From positions 1-42,609 of the forward strand of contig NZ_JAUYOJ010000136.1 in NCBI RefSeq assembly GCF_030697925.1: DNA of 42,609 nucleotides, in the 5' to 3' direction. Made by a program: the position numbers and the translations under genes. The DNA is from Phenylobacterium sp. GTDB taxonomy: Bacteria; Pseudomonadota; Alphaproteobacteria; Caulobacterales; Caulobacteraceae. Below are positions 18,012 to 26,970 of this stretch, in pieces. Under the pieces are notes generated by a model, which was given only the letters and a program-made list of their open reading frames with translations, did not search any database and had not been told where the DNA came from. Positions within the stretch are counted from its first letter, which is position 1, and every line of letters starts with the position of its first letter.

Positions 18012-19241
18012 CTAGGCGGCCACGCCGCCGACGCGGGCGATGTTGCAATGGACCCAGAGCGTCTCGAGCGCCCCGGCCAGGCGTTCCATCATGTCGTCGG
18101 TGTGGGCCGGCGACGGGGTGAACCGCAGGCGCTCGGTGCCGCGCGGCACGGTCGGATAGTTGATCGGCTGCACATAGATCCCGTGCTCTTCGAGCAGGAT
18201 GTCGGAGATCATCTTGCAGTGGACCGCGTCGCCCACCAGGACAGGGACGATATGGCTGACCGACGGCATCACCGGCAGACCGGCCTTCAACAGCCGGGCC
18301 TTCAGGGTCGCGGCGCGCTCCTGATGGGCGATGCGGACCTCGTTGTGATCCTTCAGATAGCGGATCGAGGCCACCGCGCCCGCGGCGAGCGCCGGCGGGA
18401 TCGAGGTGGTGAAGATGAAGCCGTCGGCATAGGAGCGGATGGCGTCGACGATCACGGCGTCGGCGGCGATGTAGCCGCCCATGACCCCGAACGCCTTGCC
18501 CAACGTGCCCTCGACGATGTCGATCTGCGCCATCACCCCGTCGCGCTCAGCCACACCGGCGCCGCGGGGGCCGTACATGCCGACCGCGTGGACCTCGTCC
18601 AGATAGGTCATGGCGCCGTACTTCTTGGCCAGCGCCACCGTACCCGGCAGGTCGGCGATGTCGCCGTCCATCGAATAGACGCTCTCGAAGGCGATGACCT
18701 TGGGGGCGTCGGCGGGAGCCTCGATTAGCAGCTGCTCCAAGTGTTCCAGGTCGTTGTGGCGGAACACCCGGCGGCTGTCGCGACCACCGGCCCGGATGCC
18801 CGAGATCATGGAATTGTGGTTCAGCTCGTCCGAGAAGATGATCAGGCCGGGTAGGATCTTGTAGAGCGTCGAGAGCGAGGCCTCGTTGGAGACATAGCCG
18901 GAGGTGAACAGCAGCGCGGCTTCCTTGCCGTGCAGGTCGGCAAGCTCGTGCTCCAGCTCCACATGGAAGTGGGTGGTGCCCGAAATGTTGCGCGTGCCGC
19001 CCGAGCCGGCCCCGGCCTCGTCGATGGCCTTGTGCATGGCGTCCAGCACGAGGGGGTTCTGGCCCTGGCCCAGATAGTCGTTCGAGCACCAGACCGTCAC
19101 GTCCGTCTGGGTCCCGTCGGTCTGGGTCCAGGTCGCGCGCGGAAACTGGCCGCGATGGCGCTTCAGGTCGGCGAACACCCGATAACGGCCTTCCGAACGG
19201 ACTCGTTCGAGGGCTGAGCGGAAGGCGTCCTTGTAATCCAT
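18012..19241 (-). CDS. hemA: 5-aminolevulinate synthase
   Basis: HemA condenses glycine with succinyl-CoA to 5-aminolevulinate, the alphaproteobacterial (C4) entry to tetrapyrroles. The 409-residue PLP enzyme belongs to the alpha-oxoamine synthase family. It shows [63 protein letters not shown] and [18 protein letters not shown], where Lys is the cofactor lysine. The C-terminus [18 protein letters not shown] is typical. It stands alone, with about 240 bp of upstream intergenic DNA. hemB lies 2.2 kb away on the other strand. Confidence 0.96.
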   Translation of the reverse strand: MDYKDAFRSALERVRSEGRYRVFADLKRHRGQFPRATWTQTDGTQTDVTVWCSNDYLGQGQNPLVLDAMHKAIDEAGAGSGGTRNISGTTHFHVELEHELADLHGKEAALLFTSGYVSNEASLSTLYKILPGLIIFSDELNHNSMISGIRAGGRDSRRVFRHNDLEHLEQLLIEAPADAPKVIAFESVYSMDGDIADLPGTVALAKKYGAMTYLDEVHAVGMYGPRGAGVAERDGVMAQIDIVEGTLGKAFGVMGGYIAADAVIVDAIRSYADGFIFTTSIPPALAAGAVASIRYLKDHNEVRIAHQERAATLKARLLKAGLPVMPSVSHIVPVLVGDAVHCKMISDILLEEHGIYVQPINYPTVPRGTERLRFTPSPAHTDDMMERLAGALETLWVHCNIARVGGVAA

Positions 19242-19434
19242 CGACTTGAACTCCGCCCTTGGCGATCGACGATCTCTCGCCGCGAGCGGTCCCCTTATTT
19301 AGCTCGGCTTATCGCGCCGCAGAAGCCGATTGTCCACATTGCGCGATGTCACAGACGATCAGATTTCATGACCGAGCGCACAAGGTTTGTGATCGTAGGT
19401 AACATTGAGGCCCGCGACTGGCGGTCGCGGAATC

Positions 19435-19466
19435 CCGAAACGGCTGCCTCGACGCGGCCGTTTCGG
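19435..19466 (-). terminator. hairpin after the exported methyltransferase gene
   Basis: CCGAAACGGC and GCCGTTTCGG form a perfect 10-bp stem with a 12-nt loop, 12 bp beyond the stop at 19479. There is no T-run, so it may be a non-canonical terminator. A second, shorter hairpin (CCGCGAC/GTCGCGG) lies next to it at 19412-19430. Confidence 0.5.
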
Positions 19467-19478
19467 TCCCCGCGCAGC

Positions 19479-20234
19479 CTAGCCGGGCTTCTTGAACCTG
19501 TAGATGAACTGATCGGTATGACCCCGCAGGCTGGGGTCGAACACGGTCTTGGAATAGTCGTCCTTGTCGTTGCGAAGGACCTTGCTCTCGTCGACGAACT
19601 TGAAGCCCGCGGCCTCAACCTCCGCCTTGACGATGGCTGGGTCGATCCGGTGGACCGTATCGGCGGCCTCGACAGGCGTTCCCGCGGGGGCCGCGTGATC
19701 CACGATGACGTAGTAGCCGCCCGGCTTCACGGCGTTGAAGATCTGCTTGTTGACCGACGCGACGTCCAGGTTGAAGCGCTTCAGGTGCAGATCGTGATAG
19801 TTCTGGGCGGTCCAGAACACGTCCACCGGCTCCGGCAGCGCGAAGGCCGTGAACCCAGCCTGAACCACCTCGATATTGCCGTAGGTCGGATCGGCGGCCA
19901 CCGCACGGATCGGCGGCGGGGCGGCCGGCGGCGGCGCATTGGGCGGCGGTTGGTTGATCACCGCATAGACCTTGCCCTCGGACCCGACAGTCTTGGCGAA
20001 GATACGCGTGAAATAGCCGCCGCCGGGGATGAAGTCGGCCACCTTCTGACCGGGCTTCACCCCGGCGAATTCCAACATCTCGGCCGGCTTGCGATCGGCG
20101 TCGCGCTTGGTGTCGGCCTCCGGGCGCCCCTTGTCGGCCACGGCGGCGACAACCGCTGCGGAGGGCGCGGCCTCGACCGAGGCGGCGGACATGACGAACG
20201 CCGCGCAAGCGGCCAAAAGAAGACTGCGTTTCAT
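19479..20234 (-). CDS. exported class I SAM-dependent methyltransferase-like protein
   Basis: A 251-residue protein with an N-terminal signal MKRSLLLAACAAFVMSAASVEA followed by a methyltransferase-like fold. The nucleotide-binding loop is atypical: GVKPGQKVADFIPGGGYFTRI in place of DxGxGxG. Later come VDVFWTAQNYHDLHL and VKPGGYYVIVDHAAPAG. A proline-rich insert (PPPNAPPPAAPPP) sits between motifs. Related predicted periplasmic methyltransferases occur widely in Proteobacteria and none has a known substrate. SAM is not expected in the periplasm, so the activity is doubtful. The start at 20234 is preferred because it begins the signal peptide. Confidence 0.75.
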   Translation of the reverse strand: MKRSLLLAACAAFVMSAASVEAAPSAAVVAAVADKGRPEADTKRDADRKPAEMLEFAGVKPGQKVADFIPGGGYFTRIFAKTVGSEGKVYAVINQPPPNAPPPAAPPPIRAVAADPTYGNIEVVQAGFTAFALPEPVDVFWTAQNYHDLHLKRFNLDVASVNKQIFNAVKPGGYYVIVDHAAPAGTPVEAADTVHRIDPAIVKAEVEAAGFKFVDESKVLRNDKDDYSKTVFDPSLRGHTDQFIYRFKKPG

Positions 20235-20270
20235 CGGTCTATCTCCCATCGGCGCGCTCTTCCGCCGCCG

Positions 20271-21323
20271 TCATTGCGTAGGTAGGGGCGACCATTCCTC
20301 ATCGTAAGGTAGAGGCGCAAATATGGCGTCCAGCATCGCCTCGTCGACCCCCTCCGGCGTGGCCGGATCCCAGCGCGGGGCGTTGTCCTTCTCCACGATC
20401 ACCGCGCGCACCCCTTCGAGAAAGTCGTGGCGTTGAACCACTCGTGCGCCGATCCGGTATTCCAGGGCCATGTTGTCGGCGAAGCTCGCGGCCGCCCCGC
20501 CCAGCCGAAGCTGGCGGAAGGCGACCTTCAGGGTCTGGGGCGACTTGGTGGCCAGGACCTTGAGCTGTTCGCGCGCCCAGTCGCTGTCGGCGGCCTCCAG
20601 CGCCGCCAGGATCGCCTCGACGCTGCCGACGCCGAAGGTCCTGTCGATTTCGTCCTGGTGCGCGGCGATGAGCGGACGCCCGGCGTCAGCCTCGAACTCC
20701 GTCAGGATCGTTTCGAGGGCGGCTGGATCGGCGACGATCGCGGCCTTCAGCGCCGGGATCCTGGCGCTTTCCACGAAATCCGTGGCCACGCCCACAAGCT
20801 CACAGTCGGCGGCCTTGATCCGCGCGCCGGTCAGGGCGAGCCACAGGCCGATATGGCCAGGCATGCGCGGCAGGAACCAGCCGCCGCCCACGTCGGGGAA
20901 GAGGCCGATCCCGGTCTCGGGCATGGCGAAGGTGGTCTTCTCCGTCGCCACCCGGTAGCCCGAGGGCATGGCCAGGCCGACGCCGCCGCCCATGGTGATC
21001 CCGTCCATGATCGTGACGACAGGCTTGGCGTAGCCGAACAGCAGGTGGTTCAGCCGGTACTCGACGAAGAAAAACTCTCGCGCCGCCTTGCCGTCCCCCG
21101 CCCCGCTCTCGGCCAGCATGCGGATGTCGCCGCCGGCGCAGAAGCCGCGCTCGCCCGAATGATCCAGCAGGACCAGTTCGACGGCCGGATCGTCACGCCA
21201 GGCCAGCAGGGCCTGCGTGATGGCACGGCACATGGCGGTGTTCAGGGCGTGCAGCGCCTGGGGCCGATTGAGCGTGATGCGCCCGACCTTGCCTTCGATG
21301 CGGGTAAGAACGTCTTCCGTCAT
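20271..21323 (-). CDS. 3-hydroxyisobutyryl-CoA hydrolase / enoyl-CoA hydratase family protein
   Basis: A 350-residue crotonase-fold protein of the HIBCH subgroup, which hydrolyses 3-hydroxyisobutyryl-CoA in valine catabolism. The length and the motifs fit HIBCH better than a 260-residue hydratase: ITLNRPQALHALNTAM, GFCAGGDIRML, then MGGGVGLAMPSGYRVATE and PETGIGLFPDVGGGWFL, with its catalytic Glu. The C-terminal extension ends WDPATPEGVDEAMLDAIFAP. The start MTEDVLTRIEG at 21323 is preferred over an upstream opening at 21365. A 3-hydroxyisobutyrate-type dehydrogenase gene lies 1.5 kb away. Confidence 0.86.
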   Translation of the reverse strand: MTEDVLTRIEGKVGRITLNRPQALHALNTAMCRAITQALLAWRDDPAVELVLLDHSGERGFCAGGDIRMLAESGAGDGKAAREFFFVEYRLNHLLFGYAKPVVTIMDGITMGGGVGLAMPSGYRVATEKTTFAMPETGIGLFPDVGGGWFLPRMPGHIGLWLALTGARIKAADCELVGVATDFVESARIPALKAAIVADPAALETILTEFEADAGRPLIAAHQDEIDRTFGVGSVEAILAALEAADSDWAREQLKVLATKSPQTLKVAFRQLRLGGAAASFADNMALEYRIGARVVQRHDFLEGVRAVIVEKDNAPRWDPATPEGVDEAMLDAIFAPLPYDEEWSPLPTQ

Positions 21324-21449
21324 GGCGATGATCTCGAAAAAGCGGCGTCGACGCGCCGTTATCACAATGGACCATGACCTCCATCGGAAACAGGTCAGGA
21401 ACGCTTGAAGACTTGCGCAGAGCCAAGGGATCGGTCACAGCGCGGGATC

Positions 21450-22466
21450 ATGACCAAAGCCCCCCTCGCCGCCTATCCCGCCCTGCGACTCCGCCGCCTG
21501 CGCCAGGCCGACTGGATCCGTCGACTGGTGCGCGAAAGCGTCCTGACTCCCGCCGACCTGATCTGGTCGATGGTCGTGCATGAGGGCGATGGCGAGGTTC
21601 CCGTGGCCTCCATGCCCGGTGTCTCGCGCCTCTCGGTCAAGGAGGCCGCCAAGGCCGCGGTGGAGGCGAAGAAGCTCGGCATTCCGGCCATCGCCATCTT
21701 CCCGCACATCGACGGGGCCAAGAAGGACGCCTCGGGCCTGATGGCGCACGATCCCAACGGGATCATCGCCAACGCCATCAAGGCCATGAAGGACGCCGCC
21801 CCTGAGGTCGGGATCATGTGCGACGTGGCGCTCGACCCCTTCACCGACCACGGCCATGACGGGGTGATCGAGAACGGCAGGATCCTCAACGACCCGACCA
21901 TCGAACGACTGGTCCAGCAGGGACTGATGCAGGCCCAGGCCGGCTGCGACATCCTCGCTCCGTCCGACATGATGGACGGCCGCTGCGGGGCGATGCGCCA
22001 AGCCCTGGAGGGCGCGGGCCTACAGGACGTGATGATCATGTCCTACGCGGCCAAGTACGCCTCGGCCTTCTACGGTCCGTACCGGGACGCCATCGGCTCG
22101 GGCAAACTCGGGACCGGCTCGGTCGGCAATCCGGGCGACAAGAAGACCTACCAGATGGACTCGGCCAATTCCGACGAGGCCCTGCGCGAGGTGGCGCTGG
22201 ACATCGCCGAGGGCGCCGACATGGTCATGGTCAAGCCGGGCATGCCCTATCTCGATATCGTCAGCCGGGTGGTCGAGGCCTTCGCCATGCCGACCTTCGC
22301 CTTCCAGGTCTCCGGCGAGTACGCGATGATCATGGCCGCGGCCCAGAACGGCTGGATCGACGAGGAACGCGCTATCCTCGAGAGCCTAGGGGGCTTCAAG
22401 CGCGCCGGCGCGGCCGGGGTGATCACCTATTTCGCCCCGCGGGCGGCGAGGCTGCTGGGGGCCTGA
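21450..22466 (+). CDS. hemB: delta-aminolevulinic acid dehydratase (porphobilinogen synthase)
   Basis: HemB condenses two 5-aminolevulinate molecules to porphobilinogen. The 338-residue protein has the two active-site lysines in AKYASAFYGPYRDA and VMVKPGMPYLDIV. The metal region reads CDVALDPFTDHGHDG: Ala and Asp replace the cysteines of zinc-dependent enzymes, so it is the magnesium-dependent alphaproteobacterial type. The start MTKAPLAAYPALRLRRLR at 21450 is preferred over an in-frame codon at 21405. The Nudix gene follows with a TGATG overlap. Confidence 0.95.
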   Translation: MTKAPLAAYPALRLRRLRQADWIRRLVRESVLTPADLIWSMVVHEGDGEVPVASMPGVSRLSVKEAAKAAVEAKKLGIPAIAIFPHIDGAKKDASGLMAHDPNGIIANAIKAMKDAAPEVGIMCDVALDPFTDHGHDGVIENGRILNDPTIERLVQQGLMQAQAGCDILAPSDMMDGRCGAMRQALEGAGLQDVMIMSYAAKYASAFYGPYRDAIGSGKLGTGSVGNPGDKKTYQMDSANSDEALREVALDIAEGADMVMVKPGMPYLDIVSRVVEAFAMPTFAFQVSGEYAMIMAAAQNGWIDEERAILESLGGFKRAGAAGVITYFAPRAARLLGA

Positions 22467-22879
22467 TGACCGGCAGGCTCGTGGAAATCGTCGCGGGCGT
22501 GCTACGCGACGCCGATGGGCGCGTCCTAACCGTCCGCAAGCGCCGGACCTCGGCGTTCATGTTGCCCGGCGGCAAGCGCGAACCCGGCGAGAGCGACCTC
22601 GAGGCCCTCGCTCGCGAACTCGCCGAGGAGATCGGCTGCCACTTGATCCACACCAAGGCCCTGGGCCTCTTCGAGGCGCCCGCCGCCAACGAGCCGGACA
22701 CCCAGGTGCGCGGGGCGATTTATCTGGCCTCGGTCGACGGGCCCATCGCGGCCCAGGCTGAGATCGAGGAAATGCTCTGGATCGATCCGACCGCGCCGCC
22801 GGGTGTTCGCCTGGCCCCGCTGCTGGAGACGCACGTCCTGCCGCGGCTGGGGATTGGGCCTACTTTTCCAACCGGGTGA
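22466..22879 (+). CDS. Nudix hydrolase
   Basis: A 137-residue single-domain Nudix enzyme. The Nudix box is complete: GGKREPGESDLEALARELAE followed by EIG (pattern Gx5Ex7REUxEExGU). The preceding FMLPGG strand is standard. Members cleave nucleoside diphosphates linked to another moiety; the specific substrate cannot be read from the sequence. It starts on the last base of the hemB stop, so it is coupled to hemB. The last 20 bp overlap the convergent dehydrogenase gene. Confidence 0.87.
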   Translation: MTGRLVEIVAGVLRDADGRVLTVRKRRTSAFMLPGGKREPGESDLEALARELAEEIGCHLIHTKALGLFEAPAANEPDTQVRGAIYLASVDGPIAAQAEIEEMLWIDPTAPPGVRLAPLLETHVLPRLGIGPTFPTG

Positions 22880-23714
22880 CCAGGCTCGACGTATCCCAGC
22901 GATTGCCGCCCGAGGCCTGCACCTCGGCATAGAAGCCGTCGACCATCGCCGTCATGCCCAGCGTCGCGCCGTTGGCCCCGGCCTCGTCCAGCACCAGGCC
23001 CAGGTCCTTGCGCATCCAGTCGACGGCGAAGCCGAAGTCGAACTTCCCCTCGCTCATGGTTTTCCAGCGATTGTCGAGCTGCCAGGACTGCGCCGCGCCC
23101 TTGGAAATGGCCTTGTAGACCTCGGCGGGGTCGAGGCCCGCGCGCTTGGCGAAATGCAGGCCCTCGGCCAGGCCCTGGACGATCCCGGCGATGCAGATCT
23201 GGTTGACCATCTTGGTGAGCTGGCCCGCTCCCGGACCGCCCATGCGCCGCACGGCCTTGGCGAAGGCGGATATCACCGGTTCAGCGCGGGCGTAGGCCTG
23301 CGCGTCGCCGCCGCACATGACGGTGAGCTGGCCGTTCTCCGCCCCCGCCTGGCCGCCGGAGACCGGGGCGTCGACGAACCAGCGTCCGCCCTGCCCCGCC
23401 AGCGCCGCCATCTCGCGGGCCACCGTGGCCGAGGTGGTGGTGTGGTCCACGACGATCCCGCCATCGGCCATGGCCGGCAGAACCTGGGCCGTGACGCCGC
23501 GCACGTCGTCGTCATTGCCGACGCAGAGGAATACGATCTCGGCGCCCGCCGCGGCCTCCGCCGGGCTCGCGCCCGCCCGCCCGCCGTGGGTCGCCACCCA
23601 GCGGACGGCCTTCTCGGGGCTGCGGTTGAACACCGCCACCTGATGGCCGGCCTTGGCCAGATGGCCTGCCATCGGGAAACCCATCACCCCAAGCCCGACG
23701 AATGCGACCTTCAT
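22860..23714 (-). CDS. 3-hydroxyisobutyrate dehydrogenase-type NAD(P)-dependent oxidoreductase
   Basis: A 284-residue beta-hydroxyacid dehydrogenase. The N-terminal Rossmann motif is VAFVGLGVMGFPMAGHLAKA. The substrate motif is FVDAPVSGGQAGAENGQLTV, and the catalytic lysine lies in GAGQLTKMVNQICIAG. The C-terminal helical domain ends with DFGFAVDWMRKDLGLVLDEA. The family includes 3-hydroxyisobutyrate, tartronate semialdehyde and glyoxylate-succinic semialdehyde reductases. The nearby HIBCH-like gene favours valine catabolism, but the two are on separate transcripts, so this is inference. It is convergent with the Nudix gene. Confidence 0.85.
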   Translation of the reverse strand: MKVAFVGLGVMGFPMAGHLAKAGHQVAVFNRSPEKAVRWVATHGGRAGASPAEAAAGAEIVFLCVGNDDDVRGVTAQVLPAMADGGIVVDHTTTSATVAREMAALAGQGGRWFVDAPVSGGQAGAENGQLTVMCGGDAQAYARAEPVISAFAKAVRRMGGPGAGQLTKMVNQICIAGIVQGLAEGLHFAKRAGLDPAEVYKAISKGAAQSWQLDNRWKTMSEGKFDFGFAVDWMRKDLGLVLDEAGANGATLGMTAMVDGFYAEVQASGGNRWDTSSLVTRLEK

Positions 23715-23799
23715 GCACGACCTCGATTCAATACGCTCAACGCCATCTTAACGAGCCCCGTCCACCTTGCGATGGAATCAGAGTCACCGGGGTCGAGTC

Positions 23800-24705
23800 A
23801 TGGCTGTGGGCGAAGCCCCAATCCTGATCAAGAAGGTCAAAAAGGTCTCCGGGCACGGCCACCATGGCGGCGCCTGGAAGGTGGCCTATGCGGACTTCGT
23901 GACCGCCATGATGGCCTTCTTCCTGCTGATGTGGCTGATCAACACCACCAGCCCGGAACAAAAGCGCGGCATCGCCGACTATTTCGCGCCGGCCAGCGTC
24001 TCGGAGACCACCTCCGGCTCCGGCGGCATCCTGGGCGGCACGGCGCTCGGCGACGACGGCGCCAAGGGCGCCGGCTCCATGTCGATCATCGAGGACAAAG
24101 CGCCCGAATCGAAGGTCCAGGACAACGGCAGCTCGATGGAAGCCGGCAAGGACATCTCGCCCCAGACCACCGAGGAAGCCCTGCGCGAAGCCCTGGCCAA
24201 GCGCGAGGAGGCGGCGTTCGCCTCCGCCGCGCAGTCGCTTCGCCAAGCGCTGCAGGACATGCCCGAACTGGCGGAACTCTCGAAGAACATCCTCATCGAC
24301 CAGACGCCGGAAGGCCTGCGCATCCAGCTGATCGACCAGGAAGGCCGCTCGATGTTCAACACCGGCCAGGCCCAGCCCAACGACCGCGCCAAGCTGCTGC
24401 TGCGCGCCGTCGCCAAGATCATCAACCGCTTGCCGAACCGCGTCACCGTCTCGGGCCACACCAGCGTCAGCGCCTCAGGCGACAAGGCGGACGGCGACTG
24501 GTCGCTGTCCAGCGGCCGCGCCGACGCCTCGCGCCGAGTGCTGCAGGCCGCCGGCGTCGATCCCGACCGGGTCTACCAGGTCTCGGGCAAGGCCAATTCC
24601 GAGCCGCTCTACCCGGACGATCCCACCCTGGCCGGCAACCGCCGCATCGCCATCGTGCTGTTGCGCGAAGCGCCCGTCCTGCCGCCGGACAGCGGGTTGC
24701 AATGA
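23800..24705 (+). CDS. motB: flagellar motor stator protein MotB
   Basis: MotB forms the stator with MotA and anchors it to peptidoglycan while passing protons. The 301-residue protein has a basic N-tail, then one membrane helix VAYADFVTAMMAFFLLMWLI in which Asp32 is the proton-binding residue. An alanine/glutamate-rich linker follows, and a C-terminal OmpA-like domain (RVTVSGHTSVSA, then SSGRADASRRVLQAAGV and NRRIAIVLL). The start MAVGEAPILIKK at 23800 was chosen over an upstream opening at 23767. motA is not in the window; separate motA and motB loci are known in Caulobacter. Confidence 0.94.
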   Translation: MAVGEAPILIKKVKKVSGHGHHGGAWKVAYADFVTAMMAFFLLMWLINTTSPEQKRGIADYFAPASVSETTSGSGGILGGTALGDDGAKGAGSMSIIEDKAPESKVQDNGSSMEAGKDISPQTTEEALREALAKREEAAFASAAQSLRQALQDMPELAELSKNILIDQTPEGLRIQLIDQEGRSMFNTGQAQPNDRAKLLLRAVAKIINRLPNRVTVSGHTSVSASGDKADGDWSLSSGRADASRRVLQAAGVDPDRVYQVSGKANSEPLYPDDPTLAGNRRIAIVLLREAPVLPPDSGLQ

Positions 24706-24800
24706 TCGAGCTCGGCCTGTGACGTTTGGGAGCTTGCGCCTGAGCTTCCCATGACGCCTAATCGCTCCAGGCGTAGTGGTTCGAAAGCGATCGCAAGTCC

Positions 24801-25565
24801 GTGACGCAACACTTTCCGACGCGACAGCTCAGGTTCTTCCTGACCGCACCTTCGCCGTGTCCCTATTTGCCTGAGCGGCACGAGCGGAAGGTCTTCGCCC
24901 ACTTGCCGCTGTCGGACGGGGCCAGCGTCAATGACAGCCTGACCCAGGTCGGCTTCCGCCGTTCCCAGAACATCGCCTACCGCCCCGCCTGCGAGGCCTG
25001 CGCCGCCTGCGTCTCCGCGCGCATCCCGGCCAAGGACTACGTCTTCTCGCGCTCGGAGCGCCGGACCCTGGCCCGCAATGAAGACCTGGAACGCCACCTG
25101 GTCGAGGCCGAGGCCACCATGGAGCAGTTCGACCTGCTCCGCCGTTATCTGGTGAGTCGTCACGCCAACGGCGGCATGGCCGAGATGACCTGGCCCGACT
25201 ACGTGGCCATGGTCGAGGACACCGCGGTCCGCACCCACATCATCGAATACCGCCTGCGCTCGCAGGACGGCGGCCCCGGCGACCTGATCGCCTGCGTCCT
25301 GGTCGACCTGATGAGCGACGGCCTGTCGCTGGTCTATTCGTTCTACGACCCCACCCTAACCAAGCGCAGCCTGGGTTCGTTCGTGATCCTGGACCATGTG
25401 GTCCAGGCCTGCCTGACCAGCTTGCCCTATGTCTATCTGGGCTATTGGGTCCGGGGTTCGGAGAAAATGGATTACAAGGTCCGTTTCTCGCCCATAGAAC
25501 TGCTGCGGCCGGAGGGCTGGTCGTTGATGTCCGCCCGCGACCGCATGCGGATCATAGAGCCCTGA
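24801..25565 (+). CDS. bpt: aspartate/glutamate leucyltransferase (ATE/Bpt family)
   Basis: Bpt transfers leucine from Leu-tRNA to proteins with N-terminal Asp or Glu, marking them for ClpS-ClpAP degradation. The 254-residue sequence fits the bacterial ATE family: FFLTAPSPCPYLPERHERKVF, then GFRRSQNIAYRPACEACAAC and the C-terminal domain SFYDPTLTKRSLGSFVILDH and YLGYWVRGSEKMDYKVRF. The start is a GTG at 24801, since no in-frame ATG precedes the conserved N-terminus. The cysteines of CPY and CEACAAC correspond to the conserved N-terminal ATE cysteines. Confidence 0.92.
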   Translation: MTQHFPTRQLRFFLTAPSPCPYLPERHERKVFAHLPLSDGASVNDSLTQVGFRRSQNIAYRPACEACAACVSARIPAKDYVFSRSERRTLARNEDLERHLVEAEATMEQFDLLRRYLVSRHANGGMAEMTWPDYVAMVEDTAVRTHIIEYRLRSQDGGPGDLIACVLVDLMSDGLSLVYSFYDPTLTKRSLGSFVILDHVVQACLTSLPYVYLGYWVRGSEKMDYKVRFSPIELLRPEGWSLMSARDRMRIIEP

Positions 25566-25648
25566 GCATCCCGCATCGTTGACAGCCGCGCCGCGCGGTT
25601 CTCACATGCCTCCCAACGAAGCCCTCAGAGCTTCTTCGGAGGTCACCC

Positions 25649-26845
25649 ATGGATCCCGCGCTCGAAGCGTTCCGCGGCGAGGCCCGCACCTGGCTGGTCG
25701 AGAACTTCCCACCGTCCTTGAAAGGTCAAGGCGGACTGATGATGGCCGAGGGGCCGCCGCCCGAAGACGCCGACTTCAAGCTTTGGAAGCAACGTATGGG
25801 CGACCGCGGCTGGGGCGTTCCCACCTGGCCCGCGGCCTATGGCGGCGGCGGACTCACGATCGTCGAGACCCGCGTCCTGCGCGAGGAGATGGCCAGGATC
25901 GGCGCCTGGAACCCTATTGGCGGCATGGGCGTGATGATGTTCGGCCCGACCCTGCTGGAATATGGCACGGAGGAACAGAAGCGGCGCCACATCCCCTCCA
26001 TCGCCAAGGGGACGCTCCGGTGGTGCCAGGGCTATTCCGAACCCGGCGCGGGGTCGGACCTGGCCTCCCTGCAGACCAAGGCCGAGGATATAGGTGAGTA
26101 TTTTCTCGTAAATGGGTCAAAAATCTGGACTTCTGGAGCTCAGTACGCCGACTGGTGCTTCTGCCTGACCCGAACCGACCCCTCCAAGAAGCATGAGGGG
26201 ATCAGCTTTCTGCTCATCGACATGCGCACGCCAGGCGTGGAGACGCGACCGATCCTGCTGATCTCGGGATCCTCGCCGTTCTGCGAGACCTTTTTCACCG
26301 ACGTGAAGGTGCCCAAGGAGAACCTGGTCGGGCCGCTGAACGGGGGCTGGACCGTGGGCAAGCGCCTGCTGCAGCATGAGCGCAGCGGAATCAGCGGCGC
26401 CGACGGCGGCCGGGTCCAGCCCACCGCCAGGCCGCTGCGCGAGGCGGCCAAGCGCTACAATGGCGTCGACGAGGACGGCGCGCTCGCCGACAGCGACATG
26501 CGCACCCGGATGGCCATGCTGGACATGGACCAGAGGGCCTATGCGCTCACCATCGCCCGCGTGGCGGGCGAGGCGAAGAGCCAGAACGGCCCCAGCGCGG
26601 CGACCTCAATCATGAAGAACGCCTATTCGCGGGCGGCCACCGACCAGGCCGAGATGATCGTCGAGGCCATGGGCCTGAACGGCCTCGGCTGGGACGGCCA
26701 GGACTTCACGGCCGAGGAGCGGGCGGCGGGGCGGGCCTATCTGCGGATCAAGTCCTCGACCATCGCCGGCGGGTCGCATGAGATCCAGAACAACATCATC
26801 GCCAAGCGCATCCTGGGCCTGCCGGACACCACCCAGAACCGCTGA
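25649..26845 (+). CDS. acyl-CoA dehydrogenase family protein
   Basis: A 398-residue flavin-dependent acyl-CoA dehydrogenase. Motifs are VPTWPAAYGGGG, YGTEEQKRRHIPSIAKG, the FAD-binding CQGYSEPGAGSDLASLQTKA, the middle-domain YFLVNGSKIWTSGAQYADW, and a C-terminal AGGSHEIQNNIIAKRILGLP. GTEEQK and SEPGAGSD are strong signatures. A strong AGGTCACCC precedes the ATG. The substrate chain is not evident. Codons 147-165 (26087-26143) are strikingly AT-rich compared with the rest of the gene, although the protein there is normal; see findings. Confidence 0.92.
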   Translation: MDPALEAFRGEARTWLVENFPPSLKGQGGLMMAEGPPPEDADFKLWKQRMGDRGWGVPTWPAAYGGGGLTIVETRVLREEMARIGAWNPIGGMGVMMFGPTLLEYGTEEQKRRHIPSIAKGTLRWCQGYSEPGAGSDLASLQTKAEDIGEYFLVNGSKIWTSGAQYADWCFCLTRTDPSKKHEGISFLLIDMRTPGVETRPILLISGSSPFCETFFTDVKVPKENLVGPLNGGWTVGKRLLQHERSGISGADGGRVQPTARPLREAAKRYNGVDEDGALADSDMRTRMAMLDMDQRAYALTIARVAGEAKSQNGPSAATSIMKNAYSRAATDQAEMIVEAMGLNGLGWDGQDFTAEERAAGRAYLRIKSSTIAGGSHEIQNNIIAKRILGLPDTTQNR

Positions 26846-26970
26846 GCGCGACGGGCTTCGTCAACAGCAGAGCCAGCCCCGTCCCCAGCCGGTGACCGAA
26901 GGCGCGTCGACCGCCGGCCCGTGGCTTGGTAAACCTGCGTCGTGTTCTTGTATCGGTCCGGATCAGTCGC

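Noticed and set aside
22803..24722. 639-residue open frame on the plus strand through the dehydrogenase and motB
   Set aside because: It covers the antisense of one gene and an alternate frame of another; motB in its own frame carries a clear stator motif.
26087..26143. Reading the AT-rich patch as a minus-strand promoter
   Set aside because: TTGACC and TATATC occur on the minus strand, but about 22 nt apart, too far for a sigma-70 promoter.
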